DNA of 64,000 bases from Pipra filicauda (Eukaryota > Chordata > Aves > Passeriformes > Pipridae), in the NCBI RefSeq assembly GCF_003945595.2, contig NW_024104425.1, positions 420,873 through 484,872 on the forward strand, read 5' to 3'. Position numbers and translations under genes: made by a program. Shown in pieces: positions 1 through 12,400 of the stretch (position 1 is its first letter; the number at the start of each line of letters is the position of its first letter). The notes beneath the pieces are model-generated. The model was not told where the DNA came from. It worked only from the letters and a program-made list of their open reading frames with translations, and searched no databases.

Positions 1-628
1 AGTTTGCCTTCTGGAGCAACTGCTATGTGTGCTGAAGCCCTGCTTCCTGGGAAGCGGCAGAACATTGCTTGCTGATGGGAAGTAGAAAATAAGCCTATTT
101 TTTTCCCCTTTGCTTGTATGAGCACAAACTTCCACTTTTGCTTTGGTAAACTGCCTTATCTCAGCCTACAATGACATGGAGTTGTTATACATCTTATTTT
201 CTCTCCCATGTCCTACTGGGAAGGAAAGTGATAGAGTGGCTCTTTTCCAAGGAGTTTAATTGAATAAGCAGTTGGTAATAAATATGGTTATTTAATCTTT
301 TTATGTTGTAATATTAAAAAAAACACATCTCCAAGAAACTAAAACACTAAATGTTATTAAATCAATGTATCAGTTTATCATTTAGTCGGGAAGATGTATT
401 TATTATTTAATTTAACAGTATCACTTTCATAACTGCCTTTAAATTCTGCCTGTTTCAGGACGGATGATAGTGAACTAGCCTGTTATTTTTCCATTGAAAA
501 AATAGAGCAATTGTTCCTGCGCTTAAAATCTGTATAAAATGTCACTAAATTTTTGGCTATTAGGAAAAAAAAGACTGAATTTTTTTTCATGTTAATTATA
601 ATGCTGATTCACAATCTATCCTTGAATG

Positions 629-660
<32 letters not shown>

Positions 661-2249
661 ACATCTGTACTCTGGGAGGATCAGCAGCTTCTTTCTTTTC
701 AATCTGCAGATTGAGAGATTGGTAAACTTAAGACTGGAACTGCCTTTTTCCTTTTTGGTTTTAATTGCTAATATTACTTACTAAACCTGTATTCTTCAAA
801 AACTACAGGAAGTTTTAAGTCTGAATGAATGCTCCCTTCCTCATTTTAGTTTTAGTTTCCCTTTTTATTTCCATGAAAATTTTGTCAGTGTGAAGATGGA
901 TAACAACATTTTCATTTCAAAGCACTTAAAACCCCTCCTTATAACCAATTGGTTTCTAAAGAAAATTGTATCTAGAAGATGAGCTAATCCAGTAGTACTT
1001 CAGTTTGATTGAATCTGAATCTCTTTATAATGTCATTAAGATTTGTAATAATAACAGTTCTTGACAGAAATATTATAATATTCATTTGCCTTTTATTAAG
1101 TTTTAAATTGTCCTTAAAATGAAAAGATTTTTGTTATGCTCTCAGTACTGAATTTTACACTTACCTTGGGATTCTTATTCAATATGGCAACTTCTTGAAG
1201 AAAAGTACAGCTCAACATAAATGCAAAAACTACTTTTATGTGTATGGTTTGGGAAATGTTCTCTTCCTTTTTGTTTCATTTTTATGTGTTTTCTAATTTT
1301 TTTATTTAAACATTTTTGTTGGATTTTGCCTAAGGCTTACTATTTTCTCAAATCTCAAATAGGTCAAAAGGTCAAATAAGCTTATACTCAAGAAAACCAT
1401 CCAGAAAAAACTTAGACAATTAAGACAAATATTTCAATATCATCACATTATATTTGTTATATTCTTATGTTGTTTTTATACTCTGAAGAAAGGTGTTCCC
1501 CTTTAAGATGCTAGTGCAATCTAAAACACTTTTAAATTGCAATGAAAGTTATGGAATGTATTTTTAGCATCAAATCTAGTTAGCAGTTTTTTCTATCAGA
1601 TAGAGAATTAATTTTGGAGCAGAGATAAATATCAATTCAAATTTTGAAAACTCTGAGTTAGTATCTTTAAGGATTTAATAAGAAATCTGGGCTAAATATA
1701 TTTATTAATCTATTACTAAAGTCAAACTGAATACCTCTGCATTGTGGTTTTCTAAGCTTCAAACTTGCATTGTGTTTTTTTTTTTGTTTCTTCTTTGTAC
1801 AAGAAATACTTTTGAGTGGAAATAAATAGACAAATGGAGTTTTGGAAAGAGCAGCTTCTTCCCATCAATTGACTTTTCCTTTTTCCCCAAGTAAATCTTC
1901 CCAATAGGTATGATTAATACAAATCTTATGATTCAACAGACCATAAACAGGTCTGTTCCGGTCAGTCTACTCTGGTCAGTCTGACCATCATAATATTGTC
2001 TATAGCAAGTACTTTAAAACAAATCTTCCTCATTATATAAATAAATGTAAGAATAATTGATAAAATGTAAGAATCACTTCCTTCTAATATCAATTAGGAG
2101 ATGTTGTTAGAGATAGGAAAGATAATTAGTCCCTACATGGTTATTTTATTCTTCTCCTATCTCCTTTTTGCAGGAAGTGAATGATATGTCTGTTTCTCCT
2201 CTAAATATCATCTGTTGTCCACTGATTGAGATAAGACTGTCGTTTCTTG
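1..2249. other. AT-rich intron, no gene seen
   Basis: This belongs to the intron downstream of the 5.0 kb exon. It is AT-rich with many short homopolymer runs. Apart from the TA microsatellite at 632-661 I recognise no element or exon. Confidence 0.6.
632..661. repeat. TA dinucleotide microsatellite
   Basis: About fourteen uninterrupted TA units, preceded by a short T run. It is a simple repeat likely to vary in length between individuals. Confidence 0.95.
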
Positions 2250-2635
2250 AACACCTCCAGGGATGGTGACTCTACCACTTCCCTGGACAGTCTATTCCAA
2301 TGTTTAACAACCCTTTCCAGAAAGAAATTCTTTCTGATGTTCAACCTGAACTTCCCCTGGCACAGCTTGACATATCTAAGGGTATGCCCTCTTGTCCTAT
2401 CACTTGTTGCCTGGGAGAAGAGGCCGACCCCCACCTGGCTACAGCCTCCTTTCAGACAGCTGCATAGAGTGATAAGGTCTCCCCTGAAACTCTTTTTCTC
2501 CAGGCTAAACAAACACAGCTCCCTCAGCTGATCCCTATAGGGCTTACTCTCTAGACCCTTCATCAGCTCCGTTGCCTTTCTCTGGACACACTCCAGCACC
2601 TCAATGTCTTTCTTGAAGAGTGGTCCAGAACATCT
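2250..2635 (-). mobile_element. CR1 LINE fragment (end of RT ORF), minus strand
   Basis: The minus-strand reading shows the conserved C-terminal part of the CR1 reverse transcriptase [15 protein letters not shown], then [42 protein letters not shown] and [19 protein letters not shown]. The frame is still open across this part, although the typical 3' tail (repeated ATTCTATGATT) is missing at the low-coordinate end. This is a 5'-truncated, non-autonomous CR1 copy sitting in the same sense as the host gene. Confidence 0.92.
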
Positions 2636-2714
2636 TAGAATGCTTCCATACCTGTGATTGTTTGAACCACAGGTGGACTTTTAAAGTGTATGGTCTATCT
2701 GTGGTGAAGTTCCT

Positions 2715-2822
2715 CTCACTGGAGGTTTTCAAGATATGACTGATAATCTCACTCATTTTTCCATGAAAGGTTGGACTTTTAGATCCCTTCCAACCTGGGC
2801 TGTTCTGTCGTTCTATGATTCC
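2715..2822 (+). mobile_element. CR1 LINE 3' tail, plus strand
   Basis: The fragment carries an ACTGGAGGTTTTCAAG-like segment, then TTTTAGATCCCTTCCAACC, ending in TTCTATGATTCC. This is the CR1 3' end in the opposite orientation to the piece just before it. Divergence from a canonical CR1 end suggests an old insertion. Confidence 0.75.
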
Positions 2823-4966
2823 ATTAGCTAGGCCTAGCATGTTGCACTCCAACTGTTTGTTATTACGAGTGCTCTTATCAGTTCTCTGTGAGTTCCTGTT
2901 AAAAAAATTACTGGAATCTGTAGCATGCATCTTATATTCAAATAGGACAAGGATATTTTCTTTATTCCTTTTCATGGCTACCTGAGAACATTACAGAAGA
3001 AAAGGTATTATAATTCAAAGTGGCTAAATTTCGTCTTGCGGGATGTAATTAATTTAAAGAGAACAACATTTTGATTTATTTAGAAGTTCTTCACAATTCT
3101 CAGTGCAGGGCAGGCAGGCTGTATCCTGATTACGAAGTTAAGATCAGATTTTGAAATTTAATAGAAGATATCCTCTGTCTTAAGGTATTTATGTGTTGTT
3201 GTTTTTTTTTAAATAAATTATAATTAAAACAATATGAAAAACAACTGTAATGTATTGAGTGTTGTGCTGGGAAAGAAAAACCCAAACTCCAATGCATTAA
3301 TACCATTATATATTTATATAGAGATAAAAGAGACCCAATTAATGAAATTTATTTTTTGTTCATTAATAAAATGTTAAAAACAGTGGCATTCTTTTAAGTC
3401 TGTTGTGCTGAATACACAGAGGCTAAGCAGTTCAGCATATCTAAGATATCAGTGGAAATGGAAAAGAAATGAAAGGATGCAAAATATATACTTACTTCCA
3501 GCCACAAAAAATAAATTAAGAATTAAATGCTGGATAATTCAATTTATTGAATAATAGAAATGTTTAATTTCAAATGATTGCTTCAAAAATGCTTAAAAAA
3601 AGTATAAAAATATTTATTTGTTTGAATATGGCCTTTATTTTTTCCAATAAGCAAATGATACTATTTAATGACCTGTAAGCTATGAAAACAAGTAAAATTC
3701 AAGTATATAATTTCATAATTTTAGTTTCTATTCCCTTTTGTATTAGAAAATCTACTAATTATTCACATTATGCCCAAATTAAACATCTCATACAGTGAGT
3801 GTATATTGTTATATATAAAAAGTTACTTTTTTTCCCACATGACATTTATGGTAGTCTATGAAATGTTTGTATGAATAAATTAACTATGTCTGAGGCTTTT
3901 AAGCAAATACTACAGTAAAATGTTTTACTAGCTCCCATCAGCATCCTTGGCACACCATCACTTTCCATACTAACTACCCATAATGATTATTGCATCATTA
4001 TGATGCTGTGCCATGTACAATATATTTGCACTCAGTATGACACTCTAAATCATAAAAATGTTAAAATTTACCAGATGCTGAACAATTAAAGTATAAACCT
4101 TTGAGCCAATGGGTATTTCAGTGTTATATTTCATATTCAGTTATAAGTGTGTACCCATGGACTTCAAGGTGACATAAATATTGATTGTTCTTTATAAACA
4201 CATTGCCTACTCTGCATAGTATATTTTTATGGTGCATATACTTCAATAAAATAATTGATAAAGCCTTTAAAACACTCATCATCATGTTTGTGTAGCTGTT
4301 TGAAAAGGCTATATAGCATTGTGTACATAGCTTTTAAAACAACTATCATAATAAAAAATGCAACACTATTTCAGTTTAACCCATATCAAAGTCTCACAAA
4401 CTCAAAGATATGGGCCTGTACTGTAAGTGTTGAAGAGTAAATGAAAAGGAGAATTTTGATTTTTTTTTCTAACTGCATTTCATCTCTCATTAAAGTGCAA
4501 TTAGTCTAGCTTTTCTGTTTTCAATTATGGTCTTTATTTTTGGTTTTAATGGAAATAAAACTTTTGTTGCTCTTTCTGTGCATTGCTGTACCATCAGCCT
4601 TCCCTCTAGTAACTTTTAAACACATCAAACATTGCAAAGAAATTTCGCCTAAAGTTCCTACCAGTTTCATATCATAACAGCAGCAAGTAGGGGACAGAAG
4701 AGACATCAGTGAGTAAACCTATAAAGAACAAGAAAGGCAGAGCTCAGACATCAAACGTTTTGTTGGACAGTGACCAGACTAGTCACAACCTGCACTTTTA
4801 GATGCACAGTTTACACAGGAAAAAGGAATATTAGCATGAGAATATATCAAGAATGAGTACTGTGTTTAGAAAGCCATGGGAAGTGAGGCTTCATTAGCCC
4901 ACTGCTCTTAGAATAACTTGTTTGATTTCTCAAAAACTCGGGGGGGAATATATCACTTTATCCTAC
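2823..4966. other. AT-rich intron, no gene seen
   Basis: Intronic sequence just downstream of the 5.0 kb exon. Short open frames here show no codon structure or recognisable domain. Confidence 0.55.
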
Positions 4967-5106
4967 CTCTGTGTTTCCAATACATGGTGATAAACATGTG
5001 TAATTAAATCCATGAGATTTATCCATACACAGTGCTCCTGGGGCACAACTTATATTGTTGAAAAGGCAGGCATCAATATCGAGTTCACATCTTTCACCTT
5101 CAAAAC
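4967..5106 (-). CDS. EYS: EYS-like internal exon, partial irregular EGF-like module (gene order 6)
   Basis: The acceptor is TTTGTGGTGCAG and the proposed donor is GAG|GTAGGA. The exon enters in phase 1 and leaves in phase 0. It reads GFEGERC, closing module six, then the calcium-binding type start DIDAC and an incomplete seventh module (NISC, GALC, YTCLSPC). The segment after YTC lacks the normal C-x-C-x2-G-[FY] pattern, so this module is atypical or is completed in an unseen downstream exon. The donor deviates from GTRAGT, but the frame would hit a stop two codons after it, so a splice near here is required. The exon call is firm; the exact 3' end is less so. Confidence 0.75.
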
Positions 5107-5370
5107 CTGCACCACAAAGAGAATGTTTAATCACACTTCGTTCAGAATATTGACATTATGTCTGTTCAGGGTGTTAGCAGTTAACACCACTCTGCTAGAG
5201 TAATTTGGCAGTTTTATTTCCTAAACAAAAAGTGTAATTCTTCATAAAAATGTTCGCTGTATTCACTGAGATACATTGCCACTTTTATGTTGGTATTTCT
5301 TAAACATAAATATTTGGATGACATTTTATTTGTTCTGTTTAGAAAATAAAATAAATTTCCAATGACTCAC

Positions 5371-5475
5371 CTACAGGGCAAGTGCACTGAAAATGATCTT
5401 CATAGGCAATACATGTTCCTCCATTTTCACATGAATTGGAACCACATTTATCAATTTGCAACTCGCAGAATTCTC
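5371..5475 (-). CDS. EYS: EYS-like internal exon, EGF-like module (gene order 5)
   Basis: The acceptor is a strong tract ending in CAATCTCAG and the donor is GTGAGT. Both ends are phase 1, the classic symmetric EGF exon. The split glycine is completed and followed by EFC, the last cysteine of module five. Module six is IDKCGSNSC, ENGGTC, then FQCTCPV, with the final glycine split at the donor. Only 264 bp separate this exon from the next, in contrast to the multi-kilobase introns elsewhere in the gene. Confidence 0.82.
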   Translation of the reverse strand, partial: ENSASCKLINVVPIHVKMEEHVLPMKIIFSALAL

Positions 5476-8400
5476 CTGAGATTGAAAAAAAAAAGTCCTA
5501 AAAAAGTTAATAATTAATATCACACTCTTAAAGAAATATCATAAGACATATTAGTCCTATCAATAGAATAACTTGCTTTAAATAAGTTCTCTGGAATATT
5601 GGTTAGAATTTAAAGATCTTCTGTAAGGTTTCAGACTCTTTTCTCTCCACTTATATAGATATGTAAATAAATCTCAATGTCTTAAAAAGGAGATAAAAAA
5701 AATACTTTTCAGCATTTAAAACAATTTTAGAATGCATTCAAATGGGGATACAGAGCTGAAGAGGGAGGATTTTCACTGGAAATAATTAACTGAAATGGAG
5801 GTAATACCTTTGTATTTTTCTGCTTTTTCCTGCTGCATGAGTCAAACCTGATCTCTACTCAAGACTTTTGAATCTATCATGTACATATTTTATATTTCAT
5901 TATGTCTTTTCTGAGCTCTGTTTTGGCTAGTCCACATTTATCTGAGGTAACTTTTAGCGTCATTCCACTAAGCAATTATTTGCTTACTTAGCTGAAAACT
6001 GCTTTTAGATCAGCAGGCAGAAATAACTGAACTTGTAACTGGACAGTTCTAAAAAAAATGTACTGAAGAGGAATATATCTCTGGAAATGTGATACCAGTC
6101 AATAAGGAAGACCATCAGCTTTACCATTACTTTTGGAGAACAAGTAGATTTGTCAAAACCAAAACACTTTAACTTTCTCTTATTTTTGGTACTGAAAACA
6201 ATTTAATGAATTCTCTCTATAGGTTCTTGAGGAGGTTTTTGTTTGTTTGTTTGTTTTATTTTATTTTTTTTTGTTATTGGTGTGCTATTGTTTATTTCTC
6301 CCTGATTTTAATTTTATTTTTAATTTACTATTTCTACAGCAGGAGTTCAGCATTTTACTTTTTTTTTTCAATTTTAGAAAATATAAAGAATAGAGAAATG
6401 AAAAGTGAAACGATCTTCACTTCTGAGGAAACTAGAAGGAGGTGCAGGAGTTTTGAGATGTTTCAAGGAGGAAAACTTCAGAAAATACAGTAAGTGTAGA
6501 TTACTGACGTTTTTACTGCCAACTTGTGTTACTTCACTCCATGGTTTAATCAGAAAACGTGGAAGAGCTGCACAGAAAAATGTTCAGGAGGAATGTACAA
6601 GATATTTGGATAATTTCTTAAATCAGACAATGTGTTTTATAAAATATTGAGTCAGAAGTTAGTATTTTATTTGAAATTCTTCATATGTCAAAAGAAAAAG
6701 GAAATAATTTTACTTCCCATAATGAAATTGTTTTAAAATTTTTAATCAGCTCTCCTTTTGATCTAAAGCTAGGAACATCAGGAGAACATACGTTGATAGT
6801 ATAAAATTTGGTAAGAAAATGTCTCTTCAGTAAAGTGGTTTTGCCAGTTTTATTCATTTTACTCCATTCCTGATATAAACCACTTAAGCTTTGAGTAACA
6901 CATAATCTATCTTTTAATATGCCAAACTAAGACCTAAGGACTGCTTTTTATGGACTTCTATAAATGTAAACAGGAATATGCTGTGATTTGTTTGACAGAA
7001 ATCTCTATTTTGTACCAACAGGTGCTGAACCACATGAGCAATCTCATGTATTTACAGAGAGGTTGACCAGCATGCTATAGAGATTTCCAGTGTTTATTTT
7101 GTCCTTTTACCCCTCCGTCAAAAATATCCCACTAATAAAATATCTCAAATTTTCAAGAACCAAAAGTATACTTTACTGTAATTTATACAGTTTACTCAGT
7201 TAAAATTTGTTAAAGTATATTACTACAGTAAAATGTAAATAATAGAGAAAATAGAAAACTATATACTTTTTGCTGTTTATTATTATTATTATATGTAATA
7301 ATATACAGGAAACTATGGGCAACTTGCCTTTATAAGACTCTCATTTGCTCTGTTTGTATTGACACTAATGGTAGCTTAAAGTATGTGTATCTCAGAGGAG
7401 ATTCCATCATGATTAATACTTTTAGAAAGCCATTTTCTATAATACTGGTTGGCAAAAAGGCATGCTAAAACACAAATAGATATTTTGATTACAAAATCAA
7501 CTGAATGTATTGAGGAAGTTTCTGTCTCCTAGGAAATTGTTAAGTTTGTTTTTTTTTTCTTTCTTAATGAGGTCTGGAAGGCAAAATTGGAAGGAAAAAA
7601 AGACTGGGAATAAACTTTGACTCAATACGTATTTTGGATCCATTTTACCATGTTTATGCATGAGGATGGAATTGTCTTGTCCAAGAAAGCCTTATGAATA
7701 AATATTAGTGCAATCAAACAGGCTTTAAAAATTACTTTGTTATAAATCTGAAATTCTTACAAAGGCAGTATCCTTTAAGCAAACTTTATGACTTTTGCCT
7801 GCCACAATGAGGTCAAAAAATCTAGTAACTCCAAACTGTTATAAAATTTATTGGAATCCGAATACTGCTGAGAAATGCATAATTTATGGTATTAAAATCT
7901 GATTAAGTGATAAATGGATATCAGGAGAGGTCTCCACAGTAATCCACTTAGCTTTTAATGCCTAATTATCACTTCATAGTGAGTAAGGGCTGAGTAATTG
8001 AGAAATGCAGTACTTAGAGAACTCAAACAATATTTTTGTGCACAATTAAACTTTTTATTCTTCTATCAGGAATAAGGTCAGCAAGCACAAGGAACAAAGA
8101 TAAAAATAAATTATGTAACATTAAAGGGAGGGGAAATTATAGGATTTTACTATTGTACTGTTTATTTTTATAAATGACCCTATGCATTTTATACCTAAGC
8201 ATGTGTTCTTAGAAGTCAAATTGTTTAATTGTTTTCCTTGTCTTTCCTTTTGCTACCAATATACTTAGAGGAAACTTTCTTGTCCTTCCTGATTACTGCT
8301 ATTTTAATTTCAGCTTTAGCTTTTCTAACTTCATCCATGCACGCACGAGTAGTGTCTCTATGTTTCTCTCAGGCAGCTTCCAACTTCCACTTTCTGTGTA

Positions 8401-8546
8401 CCATGGGATGAGACATTTAACTACATTAGCACACTAAACTTGAAAGAATATACCTGGCTTCTCATCTGTGTTTGTGAGCTTGGAATCCATGATGCACTAA
8501 AGCAACTACATAGCTATGAAGTTGGTACCCAGATAAATTAGAATAC
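5476..8546. other. AT-rich intron, no gene seen
   Basis: This is the 3' part of the 16.3 kb intron between the 21.8 kb and 5.4 kb exons. Small open frames around 6206-6650 are rich in F, L and I from T-rich DNA and are not credible genes. No repeat family was recognised. Confidence 0.55.
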
Positions 8547-9444
8547 TGTCCTAGTTTAAAGAGACTAGAGTGTTTTGCTAGGGAGGATGAGTTAGGAGGT
8601 AGACCAAACTCTTCTCTCGCAGCAACTGTAAGTCCAAGATTAAGAGGCTCCAATCGAAGAAGTATGGAAAAAGGAAGAAATAACAACCCTTTATTAAAGG
8701 ATATATGTATATTGGCAAAAACAGTAACTACACACAAAACCAAGCAATAATCCTGTACCCAAAAAGTCCCCTTCAAAAAGGAAACAGTGTGATACTTCCC
8801 TGTCCTCTGGCGCGATTCTAATCACAGAGCACTGTTGGATCATTGGAAGCACAGAGCCTGCAGTGCTTGGTGTTGGTCAGCAGGGGGCACTGTTGGCTCT
8901 GGCGGTCACTGCGTGGGGGCCCTGGATCACGGGAGAAGCCGAAATGGGGATCTCCCCCCCTCACCAAGGAGGGGAAGGGCAAGAAAGGGAAAAGAAAGGC
9001 AGTTTCTTTCCCACTAAACTCACACTGTCTGTGGCTGGCTGTAGACAGGACTCCCCCTTTGTTCGTTGGTGAGCACAAACTCTGTGATGAAATCTGAGCA
9101 CGTTCAGCTGGTTACAGAGCAGACCGTAGACAAACCGAAGCCAGAGAACAGACAGATGACCAGGTCGAGAGCAAAATGGCCTCCGAGCTTTTTCAACACA
9201 CCTTACCCCCATTTAAGGCACAAAGTGAAGTGTTCACTGTCTGTAAGGAGAGGAGGAGAAAAACTCCTCCCCCATCCCTGCAGTTTTTCAGATGGGCTAT
9301 TAGCTGGGAATGCAGGTCTGCCAGCTAGTTCTTTTGTATAGTTAATTACCCCTTCCCCCTCCTCGTTCAACCTCCTTGTCTTACAGTGGGACAGGGGAAA
9401 GGAAAATTTCTGCTTGGATTTTTAGAACAAGTAAACCTATGACA
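8547..9444 (-). mobile_element. Solo LTR of an endogenous retrovirus, minus strand
   Basis: A GC-richer block of about 898 bp in AT-rich intron. It starts with TG (TGTCCTAG) and ends with CA (CTATGACA). The flanks AATAC and CATAC match at four of five positions, which fits a decayed 5 bp target-site duplication. Read on the minus strand, an AATAAA signal (complement of 8690-8695) lies in the distal part, as expected of an LTR, and the element ends AAACTAGGACA, similar to other avian LTR 3' ends. No gag, pol or env sequence is attached, so this is a solo LTR. Overlapping open frames (for example 8835-9341) are non-coding. It lies in the same sense as the host gene. Confidence 0.8.
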
Positions 9445-12400
9445 CATACTTATGTCTGTACCTGTTTATGAATTTACCATTTTGTTTAAATAAATAACCA
9501 TAAATGACCCAATCCAGGTAAAATTCACGTAAGAGACTAAAATATGGCATTGCTGAAGCAGCGATAGTTGAGTGAGCAATCTTTTAAATGGACTTTGGGA
9601 TCAGAAAAAGGAAAGGTAGCAAATGCAATACAAATTCTGAGGGGAAATATGAGGGGTTTGTTCCCTGTAGCCCTACAAAACAATATTGACACTTCTTGCA
9701 ATAGACCATAAGCTTTGAATTAACTTTGCAAGAACTGAGGCTCATCACACTTGATCTGTATTTCCTGCAGTGATGTTTTACTCGGCTTAACTGTGACAGC
9801 AACTTTTTCTTCTGATTTGCTTTACTTTTTTTACCTTTGCATGGAATAACCATAGTTTTATATAGGCTGCAGTAACAAGTAGTCATTTCGTGTAGGATGA
9901 TGTTTACTACTCTAATGCAATGCTGTATAGAAATACAGGGCTGGAAAGAAACCTTGAGAGGTGGAGACATAGGATGTGATGTGAGGAACACTGCATGGAA
10001 TGATCAGAGGTGGGGCATAGGTCTGGCATGGGAAACTCCATGACTACAAACAACTTACCAGTGCTCAGTTAAAGAAAGCAGACCAGGAGCTGGACAAAAC
10101 TGGTCTTAGGGGTAACAAAAAAACCAAAGAAATGGTATTTAATATACTTTAGAGCCACCATAAATTCAGATACAAAATAGAGCTGCAGTCCAGTGAAGAA
10201 AAAGTGTAAGCGGACGTATAGAAATGGCCTCAAGCGAATCCTAGAGAGATGAAGAAGAAACATTCCCTCCTTTGAAGGACTATAGATTCTTCTAACACTG
10301 CCCTCAACAGCACCACTGTGAAATGACCTTAAGATCTGGAGAGGGAGAGAAAAGGGTGAGTATAATGTCAGAAAAGGGACAGAAACTAAAAATTCTGTTA
10401 GTCTCAATTTAAATTGAATTTTTACTCATTTTCTCATTTCTAATCTAGTGATTAGATTTGATCCGATAATGATTATAATTTTAATATTTCAGTAACATTA
10501 TCAATACATTTTTGGCTTTACATGTATATAAGGTGTACTTCTCCCTTTTGCATAACCAAGATTTTGAGTGTAACAGAATCATCTAGAATTGTATGTACCA
10601 GTAAGTCTGACTTTATCAAATAACTTCCTGAAGGTTCTTATAAAGAATGTAACTTGCTCTTGCCTTCCATATTGCACAGTGTAGAAAAGCCAGCACTTCT
10701 AATGAGTGTTTCATTTTTGACTGACCCAAACATTTTAAGCTCTAAATCAGAATTTTCATTCCTTAGGACTTTAGATAGCCCAACTCTACCACTTGTCATT
10801 GCTAGAGATATTTTTAGTTTTATGTGATCTGCTTTAGTCTATTTTGCTCTTCTATTCTCAATTTAACATTATCACTTTTTTTTTTCAGAAACTATTTAAG
10901 TGTGCTAATAAAGAGTATATGAAGGTGATCTACACTGAGCACTTATTCACTATTTCATATGGCAACAAGCTTATCAAAGTATATTACATGATCTTACTCT
11001 TCTGTTCAGTACACAAGTACTGAATTGTATCACAATTATTTTTTTAATTATTTGTCTCTAAAATTAAAACAATTTTAGCAAGCTACAACTTAAGACTTTT
11101 CTTTTTTACTTTTTTTTTCCTTGTCTCTGAATGAAGTTATGTTAAAACACCCAATTAAACTCATAGACCCATTAGTTTTCAACCATTTAAATCAAGAAGC
11201 TATTGATTCTTTGGCAGAGCATGGGCAGTTAAGGTTCCCTTTCTGAAATATGGGTCTTCACATCCATGCTATTGCATTTAAGGTCATGAAAAACTCCACT
11301 TTTGTAGTATGATTTTTCTCATCCTGAACTCTGTGTCTAAAAATGTCACATGATTGGAGCCCTCTAAAATTCTCTCTAAAATTCTTTCCACATATCCTAA
11401 AGAAAGTACAGAGTGACAAGTCTGGTACAGACATTGAAAGTACTTAAAAATTACCAATGTTTTACTTTGCTTCCTGGAACTTTACATTTATTTATTTTGA
11501 AAGACATTGAATCCACTTACAGTTATATTTATCGAAACCACTAGAGGTTGGAAGATAGGTTTTCATGGATTCTGAATATTTCCTCATTTTCCTTTGGAGT
11601 TGTGTAGAACTGCACAGTAGATGTACTCTTAGAGAAGTCTAGGTATAGTAATAAAACTCGGTGTTTTTCAAAATAAGGTAATTTCAGTGAATGAGAAAAG
11701 AATAAAAAATAGCAGAAATAAAGAATTGGTCTGACAATTCACACAGGTGGGTGTTAAAAGCTCTGCTTAAGTCAGACAGTTGAGCAATCAAGTTTAAATT
11801 ACTTGTTTTGACATTAGAAAAAACTGCCTTTTATAAACTAATTATCATAAATATTTAAATGAAGATTTATTAAAGATCAATATGTGTGGCTTTTCAGTCT
11901 TCTTAGAACAAAATATATATTTATGCTGATAAAAATGTTGTTCTTGAATCTGTCTACAGCTAAATATTAAAAAAATGAACATGTAATTCATCTCATTGGT
12001 GAAGACATTTTTGCTATAGATGGGTTGAAGAAGCTTAAAACTGGACAACCTTCACTGAATATAGATGAAATCTAGACAACTTGTTTAGAATAAATTATTA
12101 AATTTTAGATTTCTAAATACATCATACTGAAATAGCTCATTCATTGACTATCACTACCCTATCCCAATATTTAATTAAAAAAAAAAAAGAAAGATACAGT
12201 CTTCTGAAATGGCAACTGGCATCGGAATATACGTATTTATCCACAGTGGTATTTGAAAAATAATCTAAAAATACTATTTTTGTTTGAATTTTCAGATTTA
12301 ATTATAATTTTTCAGCTATTTTACTTCCAAAATTCCTTGTATCTTCTTTTTAGGATGGTGTTTCACAAATCCCTGTGAAGGAGAGTTAATCTTCTGAGAG

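Noticed and set aside
6206..6650. Two overlapping plus frames
   Set aside because: The first is a run of F, L and I from T-rich DNA; no coding signal.
8835..9341. Several overlapping open frames on both strands
   Set aside because: They lie inside the 8.5-9.4 kb solo LTR, where higher GC makes chance frames longer; no domain is visible.
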